A stretch of 64,000 nucleotides of DNA from contig JAEYZN010000031.1 of NCBI GenBank assembly GCA_023428025.1, positions 48,144 to 112,143 on the forward strand. Reading direction: 5' to 3'. Below the pieces are notes generated by a model that worked only from the letters and a program-made list of their open reading frames with translations, made no database searches and had not been told where the DNA came from. Made by a program: the position numbers and the translations under genes. Origin of the DNA: Bacillota bacterium. Lineage in GTDB: Bacteria; Bacillota; Clostridia; Christensenellales; SZUA-584. The number at the start of each line of letters is the position of its first letter. The stretch's first letter is position 1. Below, piece after piece: positions 33,050 through 41,001 of this stretch.

Positions 33050-34030
33050 ATGATCTGGGATTCGATTCAGGCGGTGGCCGTGATATTCCTGTTGATTGGC
33101 GCGGGGATGCTGGCGGCCCGGCGGAAATGGATCACGCCGCAGATTGCGGATGCATTTCCCAGGATACTGGTCAATCTGGCCGTGCCATGCACGGCGGTCT
33201 ATTATTTTTATACGAACTTCAGCCGCGATCAGCTGCTGACCGCCTGGGTGCCGCTGCTGGTGATGGCCATGGCGTATCCGGCGGCGTATGTCCTGGGCAA
33301 GCTGTTCGCGGTGGTTTTCCGGATTCCCAAAACAAGGCGCGGTCTGTTCACCGTCCTTTTTTCTTATTCCAACTCGATCTTTATCGGATTGCCGGTGGCG
33401 CACGCGTTGTTCGGCGACCCCGGCCTGCCGTATGCGATGTACTACTATCTGGGCAACACAACGTTTTTCTGGGTGATGGGCTATTTTGGGATCAGGCGTG
33501 ACGCGGATGTGATCAGCGGCTGCCAAACCCGCGTATCGGCCGGGGAGATACTGAAAAAACTCGCGATCCCGCCGATCATCGCGATCATCGTGATGTTTGG
33601 GGTGGTGCTGCTCCGGATTCCGCTGCCTGATTTTGTGGTGAGCGCCGCCGGTTATTTGAGCGATCTCACCACGCCGCTGTCGCTTATCTTCATGGGCAGC
33701 GTCATCTATGAGGCGGGGCTGCGGGACCTGGGCTTCGAGAAGAATATCGGGCAGGTGCTTGTCGGACGGTTCGTGCTGATACCCGCGCTCATCTTTTTTC
33801 TCAGCCAGCTGGCCATCATGCTGTTTGCCCCCGGCGGAGCCCCGGCGGAGCTGGCGTTGATGCGCAACGTGTTTACCGTGCAGGCGGGCCTGCCGGTGAT
33901 GACGCAGACGGTGATACTCTCAAGGCTGTATGGCGCGGACGTGAAATTCGCGACCAAAAGCTTTATCTGGACGACGCTGGCGTCCGTCGTCACCATACCG
34001 GCATACATGGTGCTGTTTCAGTATATCTGA
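33050..34030 (+). CDS. AEC family transporter (auxin-efflux-carrier type)
   Basis: 326 residues with about ten membrane segments in two five-helix halves. Helix starts include VAVIFLLIGAGMLAARRKWI (with a charged MLAARRKW loop after TM1), LVMAMAYPAAYVLGKLFAVV, and the central FSYSNSIFIGLPVAHALFG segment containing the N-x-x-x-G-L-P motif characteristic of AEC/bile-sodium symporter folds. The mid-protein LKKLAIPPIIAIIVMFGVVL begins the second half. Members export or import small organic anions such as malate. Its position after aspartokinase may mean export of an aspartate-family product, but this is only inference. It converges on the SIS gene. Confidence 0.88.
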   Translation: MIWDSIQAVAVIFLLIGAGMLAARRKWITPQIADAFPRILVNLAVPCTAVYYFYTNFSRDQLLTAWVPLLVMAMAYPAAYVLGKLFAVVFRIPKTRRGLFTVLFSYSNSIFIGLPVAHALFGDPGLPYAMYYYLGNTTFFWVMGYFGIRRDADVISGCQTRVSAGEILKKLAIPPIIAIIVMFGVVLLRIPLPDFVVSAAGYLSDLTTPLSLIFMGSVIYEAGLRDLGFEKNIGQVLVGRFVLIPALIFFLSQLAIMLFAPGGAPAELALMRNVFTVQAGLPVMTQTVILSRLYGADVKFATKSFIWTTLASVVTIPAYMVLFQYI

Positions 34031-34034
34031 AAAT

Positions 34035-35069
34035 TTAAACCGTGATCGTGACCTTGGAGAGGCCGCGCGGGGTGTCCGGCGAAAGGCCGCGGGACAGCGA
34101 CGCGTGGCACGCGAATATCTGGGCGGCGGGCGCGATGCCGAGCGGCGAGAGCGCAGGATGCGCCGCCGCGGGCAGCGGCAGGGCAATGTCCGCAAGGCCG
34201 CACAATGCGCCGTCGTCCGAGAACACCGTGAGGTCCGCGCCGTTTTGCTTCAGCCGCGCGAGCATATCGCTCATGCCCTCGGCGAACGGGCCGCTTGAGA
34301 CGTATGAGAAGCAGGGGATGTCCCGCTCGATCATGGCGATGGGGCCGTGCAGAAAGTCCGACATCGAGTAGGCCTTGGCCTTGATGTAGGCGCATTCCTG
34401 CATTTTCAGCGCGGCTTCGAAGGCCATGCAGTAGTCGTATCCGCGCGCGAACGTGAAGCAGCTGTCCATGAAGCGGTAACGCGGGGCGACGGTCCGGATC
34501 GCGTCGCTGAGTTCGAGAACCTTTTCCACGGTGCGGGGCGCGCGGCTGAGCGCCCGCATCAGGGTTTCATCCTTGGCGCAATGGGCCACGAGCATGGCCA
34601 GCACGAACAGCGTGCACGTGTACGTCTTGGTGGCGGCCACGCTTTTCTCCGGCCCCGCGGCCATATCGATATGGGCGTCTGCACTGAGGGCCAGCCCGGA
34701 AGACGCGTTGTTGGTGACGGCGATGGTGAACGCGCCGCTTTTTTTTGCGCTTTCCAGCACGCGGCGCACATCCTCGGCCTCGCCTGACTGCGAGATGCCG
34801 ATGACGGCGCTGTGGCTGTAGTTCACCTGGCGGCCGAACACCGACACCACGGACGGCGCGGCCAGCCCGGCGGGCAGCCCAAGCAGCGTTTCAAACAGGT
34901 ATTTGCCGTAGATGGCGGCGTGGTCCGACGTGCCGCGCGCCGCGAAAAAAACGCTCGTTTTTTCGCCGATAGCGGCGGCGATGCGCGCCATTTCCCGATC
35001 GTTATTCGCCAGCGCGCGTTCCATGGCGGCGGGGCTTTCGAAGATCTCTTTTTCCATCAATGTGTTCAT
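34035..35069 (-). CDS. Double-SIS-domain sugar phosphate isomerase/deaminase
   Basis: 344 residues; AAGGAG precedes ATG 35069. Two SIS domains, related to the isomerase half of GlmS: MEKEIFESPAAMERALANND is the usual start of this family, then FFAARGTSDHAAIYGKYLFE, the phosphate-binding GISQSGEAEDVRRVLE (SQSGE), and the second-domain VARGYDYC-like segment FARGYDYCMAFEAALKMQEC with DFLHGPIAMIE (E-x-x-H-G). No glutaminase domain is present, so it likely deaminates or isomerises an amino-sugar phosphate. It is co-transcribed with the GntR regulator nine bases upstream, which has a NagR-type operator. Confidence 0.88.
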   Translation of the reverse strand: MNTLMEKEIFESPAAMERALANNDREMARIAAAIGEKTSVFFAARGTSDHAAIYGKYLFETLLGLPAGLAAPSVVSVFGRQVNYSHSAVIGISQSGEAEDVRRVLESAKKSGAFTIAVTNNASSGLALSADAHIDMAAGPEKSVAATKTYTCTLFVLAMLVAHCAKDETLMRALSRAPRTVEKVLELSDAIRTVAPRYRFMDSCFTFARGYDYCMAFEAALKMQECAYIKAKAYSMSDFLHGPIAMIERDIPCFSYVSSGPFAEGMSDMLARLKQNGADLTVFSDDGALCGLADIALPLPAAAHPALSPLGIAPAAQIFACHASLSRGLSPDTPRGLSKVTITV

Positions 35070-35078
35070 GGCTTCTCC

Positions 35079-35792
35079 TTACAGTATCGGCTGTGTTGAA
35101 ATGCGGATGTTGTATTCGTACATGTCCGCCCGGTATATCGCGCGCTCGTAATACAGCGTGGCGCCGCTGGCGGAGTAATACAGGCTGTTGATCTTGAGCA
35201 CCGGCGTGTTGCGCGGAATCTGCAGGTATTGCTGATAGCGCGCGCCGGGCAGCAGGGCGGACACCGAGCTGTCGGCGCTGCCGATGCGGTGGCCGAACGT
35301 CTCCGTCATCAGCCGGTAGAGCGAGCCCGACAGGTCCTCCCGCTTGAGGCCGGGGCAGATGTGGAACGGGATGAACACCTCTTCCACCGCGACGGGCGTC
35401 GCGTCGGCCAGACGGATGCGCAGCGCGCGGTAGACCTCGGCGTCGGGCACCATCAGCCGCTGCGCGATCTCGCCCGGCGGACGGACGCTGGAGAACTCCA
35501 GCACGCGCGTGCTGGGCTTAAAGCCGCGCACACGCACCGTCTCCGAGAAGCTGGCGATGTTGCGCTGCTGCATCTTGCGGGCGGACACGAACGTGCCGCG
35601 GCCCTGCTCGCGGTAAAGCGCGCCCGCCGCGACCAGCTCGGACAGCGCCTGGCGCACCGTCATGCGGGAGAGGCCCTTGGCCACCGCCAGCTCGCGCTCG
35701 GAGGGCAGGCGGTCTCCCGGCACCAAAGCGCCGTTTTCGATGCCTTGCTGAATTTCTTCCTTCAATTTTATATATGTGGGCACAGTGTGCAT
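35079..35792 (-). CDS. GntR/HutC family regulator with UTRA domain (NagR-like)
   Basis: 237 residues. N-terminal winged helix: KLKEEIQQGIENGALVPGDR, LPSERELAVAKGLSRMTVRQ then ALSELVAAGALYREQGRGTF, the classic GntR block. The remaining 160 residues form a UTRA ligand domain (SSVRPPGEIAQRLMV, VYRALRIRLADATPVAVEEV). The ligand is probably an amino-sugar phosphate because the target gene is a SIS isomerase. A palindrome TGGTATAGACCA sits 17 bases upstream of the start, matching the NagR/HutC consensus, so it should repress its own operon. GGAGGT precedes ATG 35792. Confidence 0.93.
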   Translation of the reverse strand: MHTVPTYIKLKEEIQQGIENGALVPGDRLPSERELAVAKGLSRMTVRQALSELVAAGALYREQGRGTFVSARKMQQRNIASFSETVRVRGFKPSTRVLEFSSVRPPGEIAQRLMVPDAEVYRALRIRLADATPVAVEEVFIPFHICPGLKREDLSGSLYRLMTETFGHRIGSADSSVSALLPGARYQQYLQIPRNTPVLKINSLYYSASGATLYYERAIYRADMYEYNIRISTQPIL

Positions 35793-35808
35793 TCACTCTA
35801 CCTCCAAA

Positions 35809-35820
35809 TGGTATAGACCA
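35809..35820 (-). promoter_or_regulatory. GntR/NagR-type operator
   Basis: A 12-bp near-perfect palindrome, TGGTATAGACCA on the plus strand, between the ribosome site and the upstream promoter region of the gntR-SIS pair. Confidence 0.75.
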
Positions 35821-35923
35821 ATTCTACCATGAAATCGGGCCTGTGTAAATAATTCGGTGAATGATGGCGCAAAATAATGGCGAAACATGATATTTTTTCG
35901 CGTATAAAGAAGGAGTGAAAAGC

Positions 35924-36697
35924 ATGAAGAAGATATTGATGAAGGCCGTGGTGCTGACGCTGGCGCTGTGTCTGCTGACGACGACACTGGCCTTTGCGGA
36001 CAGCACGTATACGGTCAAGTCAGGCGATACGCTGTCCAAAATCGCCGGCAACAACAGCCTGACTTTGAGCCAGCTGCTCGCCGCAAACCCGTCCATCAAG
36101 AACGCATCGCTGATCTACGTGGGTCAGAAGATCACGATCCCTTCGACCAAGATGGTGTCGTATACGGTGAAGGCAGGCGATACGATGTCCGGCATTGCCA
36201 AGAGGTTTGAGATCAGCTATGCCGAGCTGGTGAAGGCCAACCCGGACATCAAAAACCCGTCGCTGATCTATGTGGGCCAGAAGATCACGATCCCCGATAC
36301 GAATTCGCTGGCATCCTACGAGCAGCAGGTGTTTGAGCTGGTGAACAAGGAACGCGTGGCACGCGGACTCGCGACATTCAAGTACAACAACAATCTCGCC
36401 TATTGCGCGCGTGTGAAGAGCCAGGACATGATCGACAAGAAGTATTTCTCGCACACGTCCCCGACGTATGGTTCGCCGTTTAAGATGATGGAGAACTTTG
36501 GCCTGCGGTTCAGCGCGGCGGGCGAGAACATCGCGTACGGCCAGAAAACGCCGGCCGAAGTGATGAACGCGTGGATGAACTCGGCGGGACACAAGGCCAA
36601 CATACTGTCCCAGGCGTATACGACCATCGGCGTGGGCGTGGCGAAGGCGGCCAACGGCACGCTGTATTGGACGCAGCAGTTCATGAACCCGTATTGA
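35924..36697 (+). CDS. Secreted LysM-LysM-CAP domain protein
   Basis: 257 residues from ATG 35924 (AGGAG eight bases upstream; GTG 35915 overlaps it). Signal peptide of about 24 residues ending LAFA. Two LysM repeats follow (residues about 27-70 and 76-119), each with YTVKSGDTLSKIA or YTVKAGDTMSGIA and ending IYVGQKITIP, which bind peptidoglycan. The C-terminal CAP/SCP domain (130-257) has EQQVFELVNKERVARGLA, the HTSP and AGENIAYGQ motifs and SAGHKANIL. This is the YkwD/SafA-like architecture of cell-wall or spore-associated proteins. No catalytic activity is established for bacterial CAP domains. Confidence 0.93.
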   Translation: MKKILMKAVVLTLALCLLTTTLAFADSTYTVKSGDTLSKIAGNNSLTLSQLLAANPSIKNASLIYVGQKITIPSTKMVSYTVKAGDTMSGIAKRFEISYAELVKANPDIKNPSLIYVGQKITIPDTNSLASYEQQVFELVNKERVARGLATFKYNNNLAYCARVKSQDMIDKKYFSHTSPTYGSPFKMMENFGLRFSAAGENIAYGQKTPAEVMNAWMNSAGHKANILSQAYTTIGVGVAKAANGTLYWTQQFMNPY

Positions 36698-36823
36698 GCG
36701 CTTTGCGCTTTGGAGGCAAAACGAAAGACTTGCCTCCGGCTTTGGTTTGTTCCCCGCGCTGCGCGCCTGAAACTTCGTAAACCGCAGGGCGTGGGCGGTG
36801 CGGGCGATGCCCGGCTTGCCCGC
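36698..36823 (+). ncRNA. Four-hairpin intergenic element, copy A
   Basis: Directly after the CAP stop: GCGCTTTGCGC (36698-36708); GGAGGCAA/TTGCCTCC (36712-36719, 36730-36737); GGTTT/AAACC (36744-36748, 36779-36783) enclosing CGCGCTGCGCG; and GTGGGC/GCCCGC (36791-36796, 36818-36823) enclosing CGGGC-GAT-GCCCG. The same order of hairpins recurs at 52162-52299 with changed stem sequences. Whether it is transcribed as a stable RNA or is a mobile repeat is not known. Confidence 0.5.
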
Positions 36824-36850
36824 GAAATTATATTTAAAAGAGCAGAATCC

Positions 36851-36906
36851 TGACGCTCCGGTACCGGTTGCTAAAAGCAACTTGGCGCCGGGGCGTCATG
36901 CTTTTT
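36851..36906 (+). terminator. Nested hairpin terminator
   Basis: TGACGCTCCGG (36851-36861) with CCGGGGCGTCA (36888-36898, one mismatch) encloses GTTGCT/AGCAAC and is followed by TGCTTTTT. From here to 37083 I see no gene or clear signal. Confidence 0.75.
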
Positions 36907-37083
36907 ACTGGGAAAGCGCCAGATGAAAGGCATGTGTAAAAATGCTCCAAACAGAGCAACAATTCCATAACAGCTTCTCAATAAAGGCTACGCACAAAGG
37001 GATGCGACGAGACAGATGGGGCAAATGTTGATCCCTGTTCTTCCTTGCGGCGCAGAGCATGGCGCTGATGGTCAGGCTTGATT

Positions 37084-37605
37084 TCACACTTTTTTCGTCC
37101 AATCGCAGGGGTTGATGATGACAACATCCAAGCCTTTTTTTCGCGCGCAATCCACCGTATATTTGGTTTCGCCCGGTTTGCCATCGAAAACGGCGATCAT
37201 ATGCCCGGCGTTGTCCACCATATAGCGGCTGCGCTCGTACAGACAGCCGGTGGCGTAATGCGGACGCAGCATGACCATGTCGTCGGCTGCCGCCAGAATA
37301 TGGTCATATCTGTCGCGGTAGGTCCTGGTCCATCGATCGGCCTGGCCCTTATAGGGAATGACCGCCACCAGATAGATCGGTTTGTCGGCATACGCCCGTT
37401 TCAGGTCCAGCACGATCTCCGCTCCCCAGATGTCGACGCCCTGCGCCATGCCGGTCAAGAAGGTGGTCACGCCTTTTTGACGCATCTCTTCGATTTCGAC
37501 CGCCAGCCTGATTCTGAGCCTGACGCAATCCATGCACGCTTCGTCGCAGCCAAAAGGGAGTTTATTTGGCCTGTGTCCTGTAAAACAACAAGTATTCTGC
37601 TTCAT
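37084..37605 (-). CDS. SLOG-domain protein, DUF1273/YpsA-like
   Basis: 173 residues; GAGGAG precedes ATG 37605. Opening MKQNTCCFTGHRPNKLPFGC is the family hallmark (C-x-F-T-G-H-R), followed by EIEEMRQKGVTTFLTGMAQG and VDIWGAEIVLDLKR (the G-M-A-x-G-x-D nucleotide-binding turn of SLOG/Rossmann proteins), and a C-terminal KYTVDCARKKGLDVVIINP. SLOG domains bind nucleotide-derived ligands and are often found in phage- or conflict-linked loci; YpsA itself affects cell division in Bacillus. It diverges from an Xre regulator over paired operators, so it is probably under that regulator's control. Confidence 0.85.
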   Translation of the reverse strand: MKQNTCCFTGHRPNKLPFGCDEACMDCVRLRIRLAVEIEEMRQKGVTTFLTGMAQGVDIWGAEIVLDLKRAYADKPIYLVAVIPYKGQADRWTRTYRDRYDHILAAADDMVMLRPHYATGCLYERSRYMVDNAGHMIAVFDGKPGETKYTVDCARKKGLDVVIINPCDWTKKV

Positions 37606-37616
37606 AACATGCTCCT

Positions 37617-37668
37617 CAAATTTAGTTTAACCAAATATAATTCATTATATTTGGTATTACTAAATTTG
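37617..37668. promoter_or_regulatory. Paired 15-bp operators inside a 52-bp palindrome
   Basis: TTTAGTTTAACCAAA (37621-37635) and TTTGGTATTACTAAA (37650-37664) are inverted copies of TTTRGTNNNACYAAA, 29 bp apart; the whole 37617-37668 interval is an inverted repeat with only a few mismatches. It lies between the SLOG gene and the Xre gene starting at 37716. Confidence 0.75.
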
Positions 37669-37715
37669 AAAAGACCTAACTGACATATACTTAAGTCCAA
37701 GGAAGGGATGTAGCA

Positions 37716-37961
37716 TTGAAAACACGCAAGCTTGGCCTTGGCAACAAGAATATGGTTGGCGCCCGGGTGACCGAAGCGCGGAAAAAGTTCGGCATGAAGC
37801 AGGTCGAGTTGTTGGCAAAACTTCAAACCGAGGGCGTGGCCATCAGCATTCCCGCACTTTCATTGCTGGAGGGGCAAAAACGCCCGGTGTCTGATTTTGA
37901 GATCAATGCGCTCTCAAATGTTCTTGGCGTGTCGGTTGACTGGCTGTTGGGAAGAGAATAA
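37716..37961 (+). CDS. Xre-family regulator
   Basis: 81 residues from TTG 37716 (GGAAGGGA upstream; the nearest ATG leads straight to a stop). Helix-turn-helix: VGARVTEARKKFGMKQVELL, then an extended ISIPALSLLEGQKRPVSDFE recognition helix region and NALSNVLGVSVDWLLGRE, the usual end of Cro/C1 repressors. It is transcribed away from the SLOG gene, and the matched palindromes between them are its likely binding sites. It is the first of three consecutive small Xre genes, each with its own ribosome site. AT-richer than the core genes around it. Confidence 0.88.
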   Translation: MKTRKLGLGNKNMVGARVTEARKKFGMKQVELLAKLQTEGVAISIPALSLLEGQKRPVSDFEINALSNVLGVSVDWLLGRE

Positions 37962-38015
37962 ATTCATTTTCTCTGTTAGGCTGAATTAATAACCCTTTTA
38001 GGCAGGATAAGAAAC

Positions 38016-38261
38016 ATGACATATTCCGAAATAATGATCATGCGTATTTCCACACTCTGCAAAAAGCGCGGCATTGCATACAACAGGCTGGCAAAGTTGT
38101 GTGGACTGAATCAATCCACTATAGACAACATAGTTAGAGGCATTACAAAAGATCCACGAATGACAACCATTCATCATATCGCTAACGGACTTAATATGAC
38201 CCTCTCGGAATTCTTGTACTTCAAGGAGATGAACGAATTTTCGTTTGACGACTGGATTTAG
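38016..38261 (+). CDS. Small Xre-family regulator
   Basis: 81 residues: RISTLCKKRGIAYNRLAKLC then GLNQSTIDNIVRGITKDPRM and HIANGLNMTLSEFLYFKEM. This is the common short HTH protein of Firmicutes islands that resembles YozG/HTH_3 regulators, with a C-terminal EFLYF helix. The ribosome site AGGATAAGAAAC is adequate. Second of three Xre-type genes; it overlaps nothing and may be co-transcribed with its neighbours. The target is unknown. Confidence 0.85.
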   Translation: MTYSEIMIMRISTLCKKRGIAYNRLAKLCGLNQSTIDNIVRGITKDPRMTTIHHIANGLNMTLSEFLYFKEMNEFSFDDWI

Positions 38262-38329
38262 GGTGGGAGTAGTGGAGTGGAATAAGGCTTGTAAATCGTT
38301 AACCTTAATACCGTAAAGGCGGTGATGCA

Positions 38330-38662
38330 ATGCTAAAGAACCTGAGAAAGCTGCGTGAGGATAAAGGAATCAGCCAGCAAAAGCTTGCAGATGAACTTGG
38401 ATTGAGCCAGCAGTCCATTAACAAATATGAAAACCACAGTATCGAACCTGAAATAGAAACGATGAAAGAGTTGGCTGTGTATTTTGAAACATCCATCGAC
38501 TATTTGGTCGGCCATACAGATATTCGGCATAAAATTGAACCGGTGGAGAGATTTGACCTGAACGAAGAAGAAGCAAACCTGATCGAAAAATATCGGCAAC
38601 TTTCTGTGAAATTCAGAGCAAGCATTGTGTCTTTAATGGATGATCTATTATCTAAGGGATAA
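38330..38662 (+). CDS. Xre-family regulator with C-terminal helix
   Basis: 110 residues. A SinR-like N-terminal HTH: MLKNLRKLREDKGISQQKLA, DELGLSQQSINKYENHSIEP and MKELAVYFETSIDYLVGHTD, followed by a 45-residue helical tail (FDLNEEEANLIEKYRQLSVK) that probably dimerises. This is the ImmR/HTH_3 layout of integrative elements and prophages, but no integrase or phage gene is nearby. Third gene of the small island, followed by a strong terminator. Confidence 0.9.
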   Translation: MLKNLRKLREDKGISQQKLADELGLSQQSINKYENHSIEPEIETMKELAVYFETSIDYLVGHTDIRHKIEPVERFDLNEEEANLIEKYRQLSVKFRASIVSLMDDLLSKG

Positions 38663-38695
38663 AATGTTTCGAAAGCGGAGGCTTAATGCCAATGA

Positions 38696-38735
38696 AATGG
38701 GCTGCTCAATAAATGGGCAGCCCATTATCTTTTTT
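38696..38735 (+). terminator. Terminator of the Xre island
   Basis: AATGGGCTGC (38696-38705) pairs with GCAGCCCATT (38717-38726), followed by a run of T to 38735. Confidence 0.85.
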
Positions 38736-38744
38736 CAAGAAAGG

Positions 38745-38768
38745 AGCGGTTTCAAGAAAGAGACCGCT
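38745..38768 (-). terminator. Possible terminator of the alanyl-tRNA synthetase gene
   Basis: AGCGGTTTC/GAGACCGCT hairpin with one mismatch, 14 bases after the alaS stop on the minus strand; the following tract is CCTTTCTTG, only weakly T-rich. Confidence 0.4.
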
Positions 38769-38781
38769 TGAGCTCATTTGA

Positions 38782-40575
38782 TTAATCGCGGTGCAGCACG
38801 GCCTTGATACGCCGGACGCCCGCAGAGCTGGACTGTTCCTTCTGTATCTCGAAGCGCCCGAGCTCGGCGGTATTGGCCGCGTGGGGGCCGCCGCAGATCT
38901 CCCTGGAGAAGCCGGGCACGGTGTACACCTTGACGATGCTGCCGTATTTAGACTCGAACAGGCCGATGGCGCCCTGATCCTTGGCCTGCTCCACGGTCAT
39001 CTCCTCGCAGGATATATCCACGCCCGCGTCGATGGCTTCGTTGACGAGCCGCTCCACCTCTTTGAGTTCGTGGTCCTCCACCTTGCGCGAGAACGAGAAG
39101 TCGAAACGCAGGCGGTCCGCCGTGATGTTGCTGCCCTTTTGCGCCACTTCATCGCCCAGAACCTTTCGCAGCGCCGCATGCATAAGGTGCGTCGCGGTGT
39201 GCAGGCGGGCGGTGGCTTCGCCGGTGTCCGCAAGACCGCCCTTGAAGCGCTGCTCCGCGCCCGCGCCGGAGACCTCCTGATGCTTTTTGAACGCTTCCTC
39301 GAAGCCCTTGGTATCCACCTCGAGCCCGTTCTCGTGAGCGAGCTCCAGCGTGAACTCGATGGGGAAGCCGAAGGTGTCGTAAAGGTGGAACGCGCTGACG
39401 CCGTCGATCACCTTGCCGGTGAGCTTGCTTTGCAGCTTCTCGAACTCGCGCAGGCCCTGGCGGATGGTGCGCGAGAAGCGCTCTTCCTCCAGATTCAGCT
39501 CGCTGATGATGCGGCCTTCGTAGCGCCTGAGTTCGGGGTAGGCGTCGCTGTACTGCGCGATGACGACCTTGGCGACGTGCTGGAGCGACTGCTCCGGGAT
39601 GCCGAGGCGCAGCGCAAAGCGCACGGCGCGGCGGATGAGGCGGCGCAATACGTAGCCCTGGTCCACATTGGAGGGCGTGACGCCCTTCTCGTCGCCCAGG
39701 ATGAAGGTGGCGCAGCGCACGTGGTCCGCGATGATGCGAAAGGCGCGCGTGGTTTCCGGATCGTCGCCGTAGCTCTTGCCGGACAGCGCCGCGATTTTGG
39801 CGAGCACGCCGGTGAATGCGTCGGTGTCGTACACGGATTTCTTGCCCTGCAGGATGCAGACCGTACGGTCCAGCCCCATGCCGGTGTCCACGTTCTTCTG
39901 CGCGAGCGGTTCGAACTTGCCGTCCGCCGTCTTGTTGTACTGCATGAACACGTCGTTCCAGATTTCGAGGTATTTGCCGCAGGAGCACGCCGGGCTGCAG
40001 TCCGGGCCGCAGGCGGGGATGCCGGTATCGATGAACATCTCGGTGTCCGGGCCGCACGGGCCGGTGATGCCCGCCGGGCCCCACCAGTTGTGCTTTTTGC
40101 CGAGGAAGAAGATGTGGCTTTCCTCCACGCCGTGGCTCATCCAGTACCCGGCGGATTCGGTATCCTTCGGGGCGTCCTCGTCGCCAACGAAGCAGGTGAA
40201 GTACAGCCTGTCCTTGTCGAGGCCCAGCCACTGGGGCGAGGTCAGGAACTCGAAGCTGTACGCAATGGCGTCTTCCTTGAAATAGTCCCCGAGCGACCAG
40301 TTGCCCAGCATTTCGAAGAACGTGCAGTGGGACGCGTCGCCCACCTCGTCGATATCGCCGGTGCGCACGCACTTCTGCACATCGGACAGGCGCGTGCCTT
40401 CCGGGTGCTTCGCGCCGAGCAGATAGGGCACCAGCGGGTGCATGCCCGCGGTGGTGAACAGCACGGTGGGGTCGTTCTCAGGGATCAGCGACGCCGAGGG
40501 GATGATGGCGTGGCCCTTGGATGCAAAAAAATCAAGATACATCTGGCGCAGCTGTGCGCTCGTTAAAGCTTTCAA
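38782..40575 (-). CDS. alaS: Alanine--tRNA ligase, short form without C-Ala domain
   Basis: 597 residues from TTG 40575 (AAGGAG nine bases upstream). Class II catalytic domain with motif segments FTTAGMHPLVPYLLGAKHPE and DASHCTFFEMLGNWSLGDYF, a helical tRNA-recognition domain, then the editing domain with the zinc-binding HTATHLMHAALR (HxxxH) and CGGPHAANTAELGRFEI (C-x3-H). Here the protein ends 20 residues after the CGGPH motif. Usual AlaRS has about 870 residues because a coiled coil and the C-Ala domain follow. A shorter form of near 595 residues is known as a separate subfamily, so it may be normal for this lineage. It charges tRNA-Ala and still carries editing. Confidence 0.92.
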   Translation of the reverse strand: MKALTSAQLRQMYLDFFASKGHAIIPSASLIPENDPTVLFTTAGMHPLVPYLLGAKHPEGTRLSDVQKCVRTGDIDEVGDASHCTFFEMLGNWSLGDYFKEDAIAYSFEFLTSPQWLGLDKDRLYFTCFVGDEDAPKDTESAGYWMSHGVEESHIFFLGKKHNWWGPAGITGPCGPDTEMFIDTGIPACGPDCSPACSCGKYLEIWNDVFMQYNKTADGKFEPLAQKNVDTGMGLDRTVCILQGKKSVYDTDAFTGVLAKIAALSGKSYGDDPETTRAFRIIADHVRCATFILGDEKGVTPSNVDQGYVLRRLIRRAVRFALRLGIPEQSLQHVAKVVIAQYSDAYPELRRYEGRIISELNLEEERFSRTIRQGLREFEKLQSKLTGKVIDGVSAFHLYDTFGFPIEFTLELAHENGLEVDTKGFEEAFKKHQEVSGAGAEQRFKGGLADTGEATARLHTATHLMHAALRKVLGDEVAQKGSNITADRLRFDFSFSRKVEDHELKEVERLVNEAIDAGVDISCEEMTVEQAKDQGAIGLFESKYGSIVKVYTVPGFSREICGGPHAANTAELGRFEIQKEQSSSAGVRRIKAVLHRD

Positions 40576-40738
40576 TGCGTATTTCTCCTTATGTCTGTAT
40601 GCGAATATCAATTATAGCAATAAAAAAGCCGTAAAACAAGGAGAATTGCAAAAGCGCGGCGCTGTTACACCGCGCTCACCATGGATATCGAGGGATCAAC
40701 GAGCCCGAATCATTTTAACTGTTACGTTTTTCCAATCA

Positions 40739-40921
40739 TTAGTCGTTGCCAGTTTTCGTATTTGTAATTTTACCGTGCTTTTCTTCGAATTCCCTGATGC
40801 AGTTGTTGATCAGGTACATAATCTGTCCGCTGGCGGAACGGTCTTCATACTTCGCGACATGGTGGGATTTAATCAATACTGCTTCATCGATACGAATACT
40901 GATATGCTTCGCTTTTTTCAT
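40739..40921 (-). CDS. Ribbon-helix-helix (Arc-type) DNA-binding protein
   Basis: 60 residues from ATG 40921 (GAGGGAT upstream). KKAKHISIRIDEAVLIKSHH is the beta-strand and start of helix A, and ASGQIMYLINNCIREFEEKH gives helix B, matching the Arc/CopG-type RHH fold. It probably represses its own promoter. A weak inverted repeat CACTTA/TAAGTG (about 40947-40972) lies between it and the small divergent gene at 41002. The pair resembles an antitoxin-plus-partner layout, but the partner has no toxin signature. Confidence 0.75.
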   Translation of the reverse strand: MKKAKHISIRIDEAVLIKSHHVAKYEDRSASGQIMYLINNCIREFEEKHGKITNTKTGND

Positions 40922-41001
40922 ATGGAACATCCCTCGCTTAAATATCACTTAATATGAATTTATTCTAAGTGCATTAAAATCTAAGATTGAGGAGCTATAA
41001 G

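Noticed and set aside
36905..37184. Two overlapping minus-strand frames after the CAP element
   Set aside because: No ribosome site and no motif; overlap the 3' end of the SLOG gene.
38791..40566. 591-residue plus-strand open frame
   Set aside because: Antisense shadow of alaS; no start signal.
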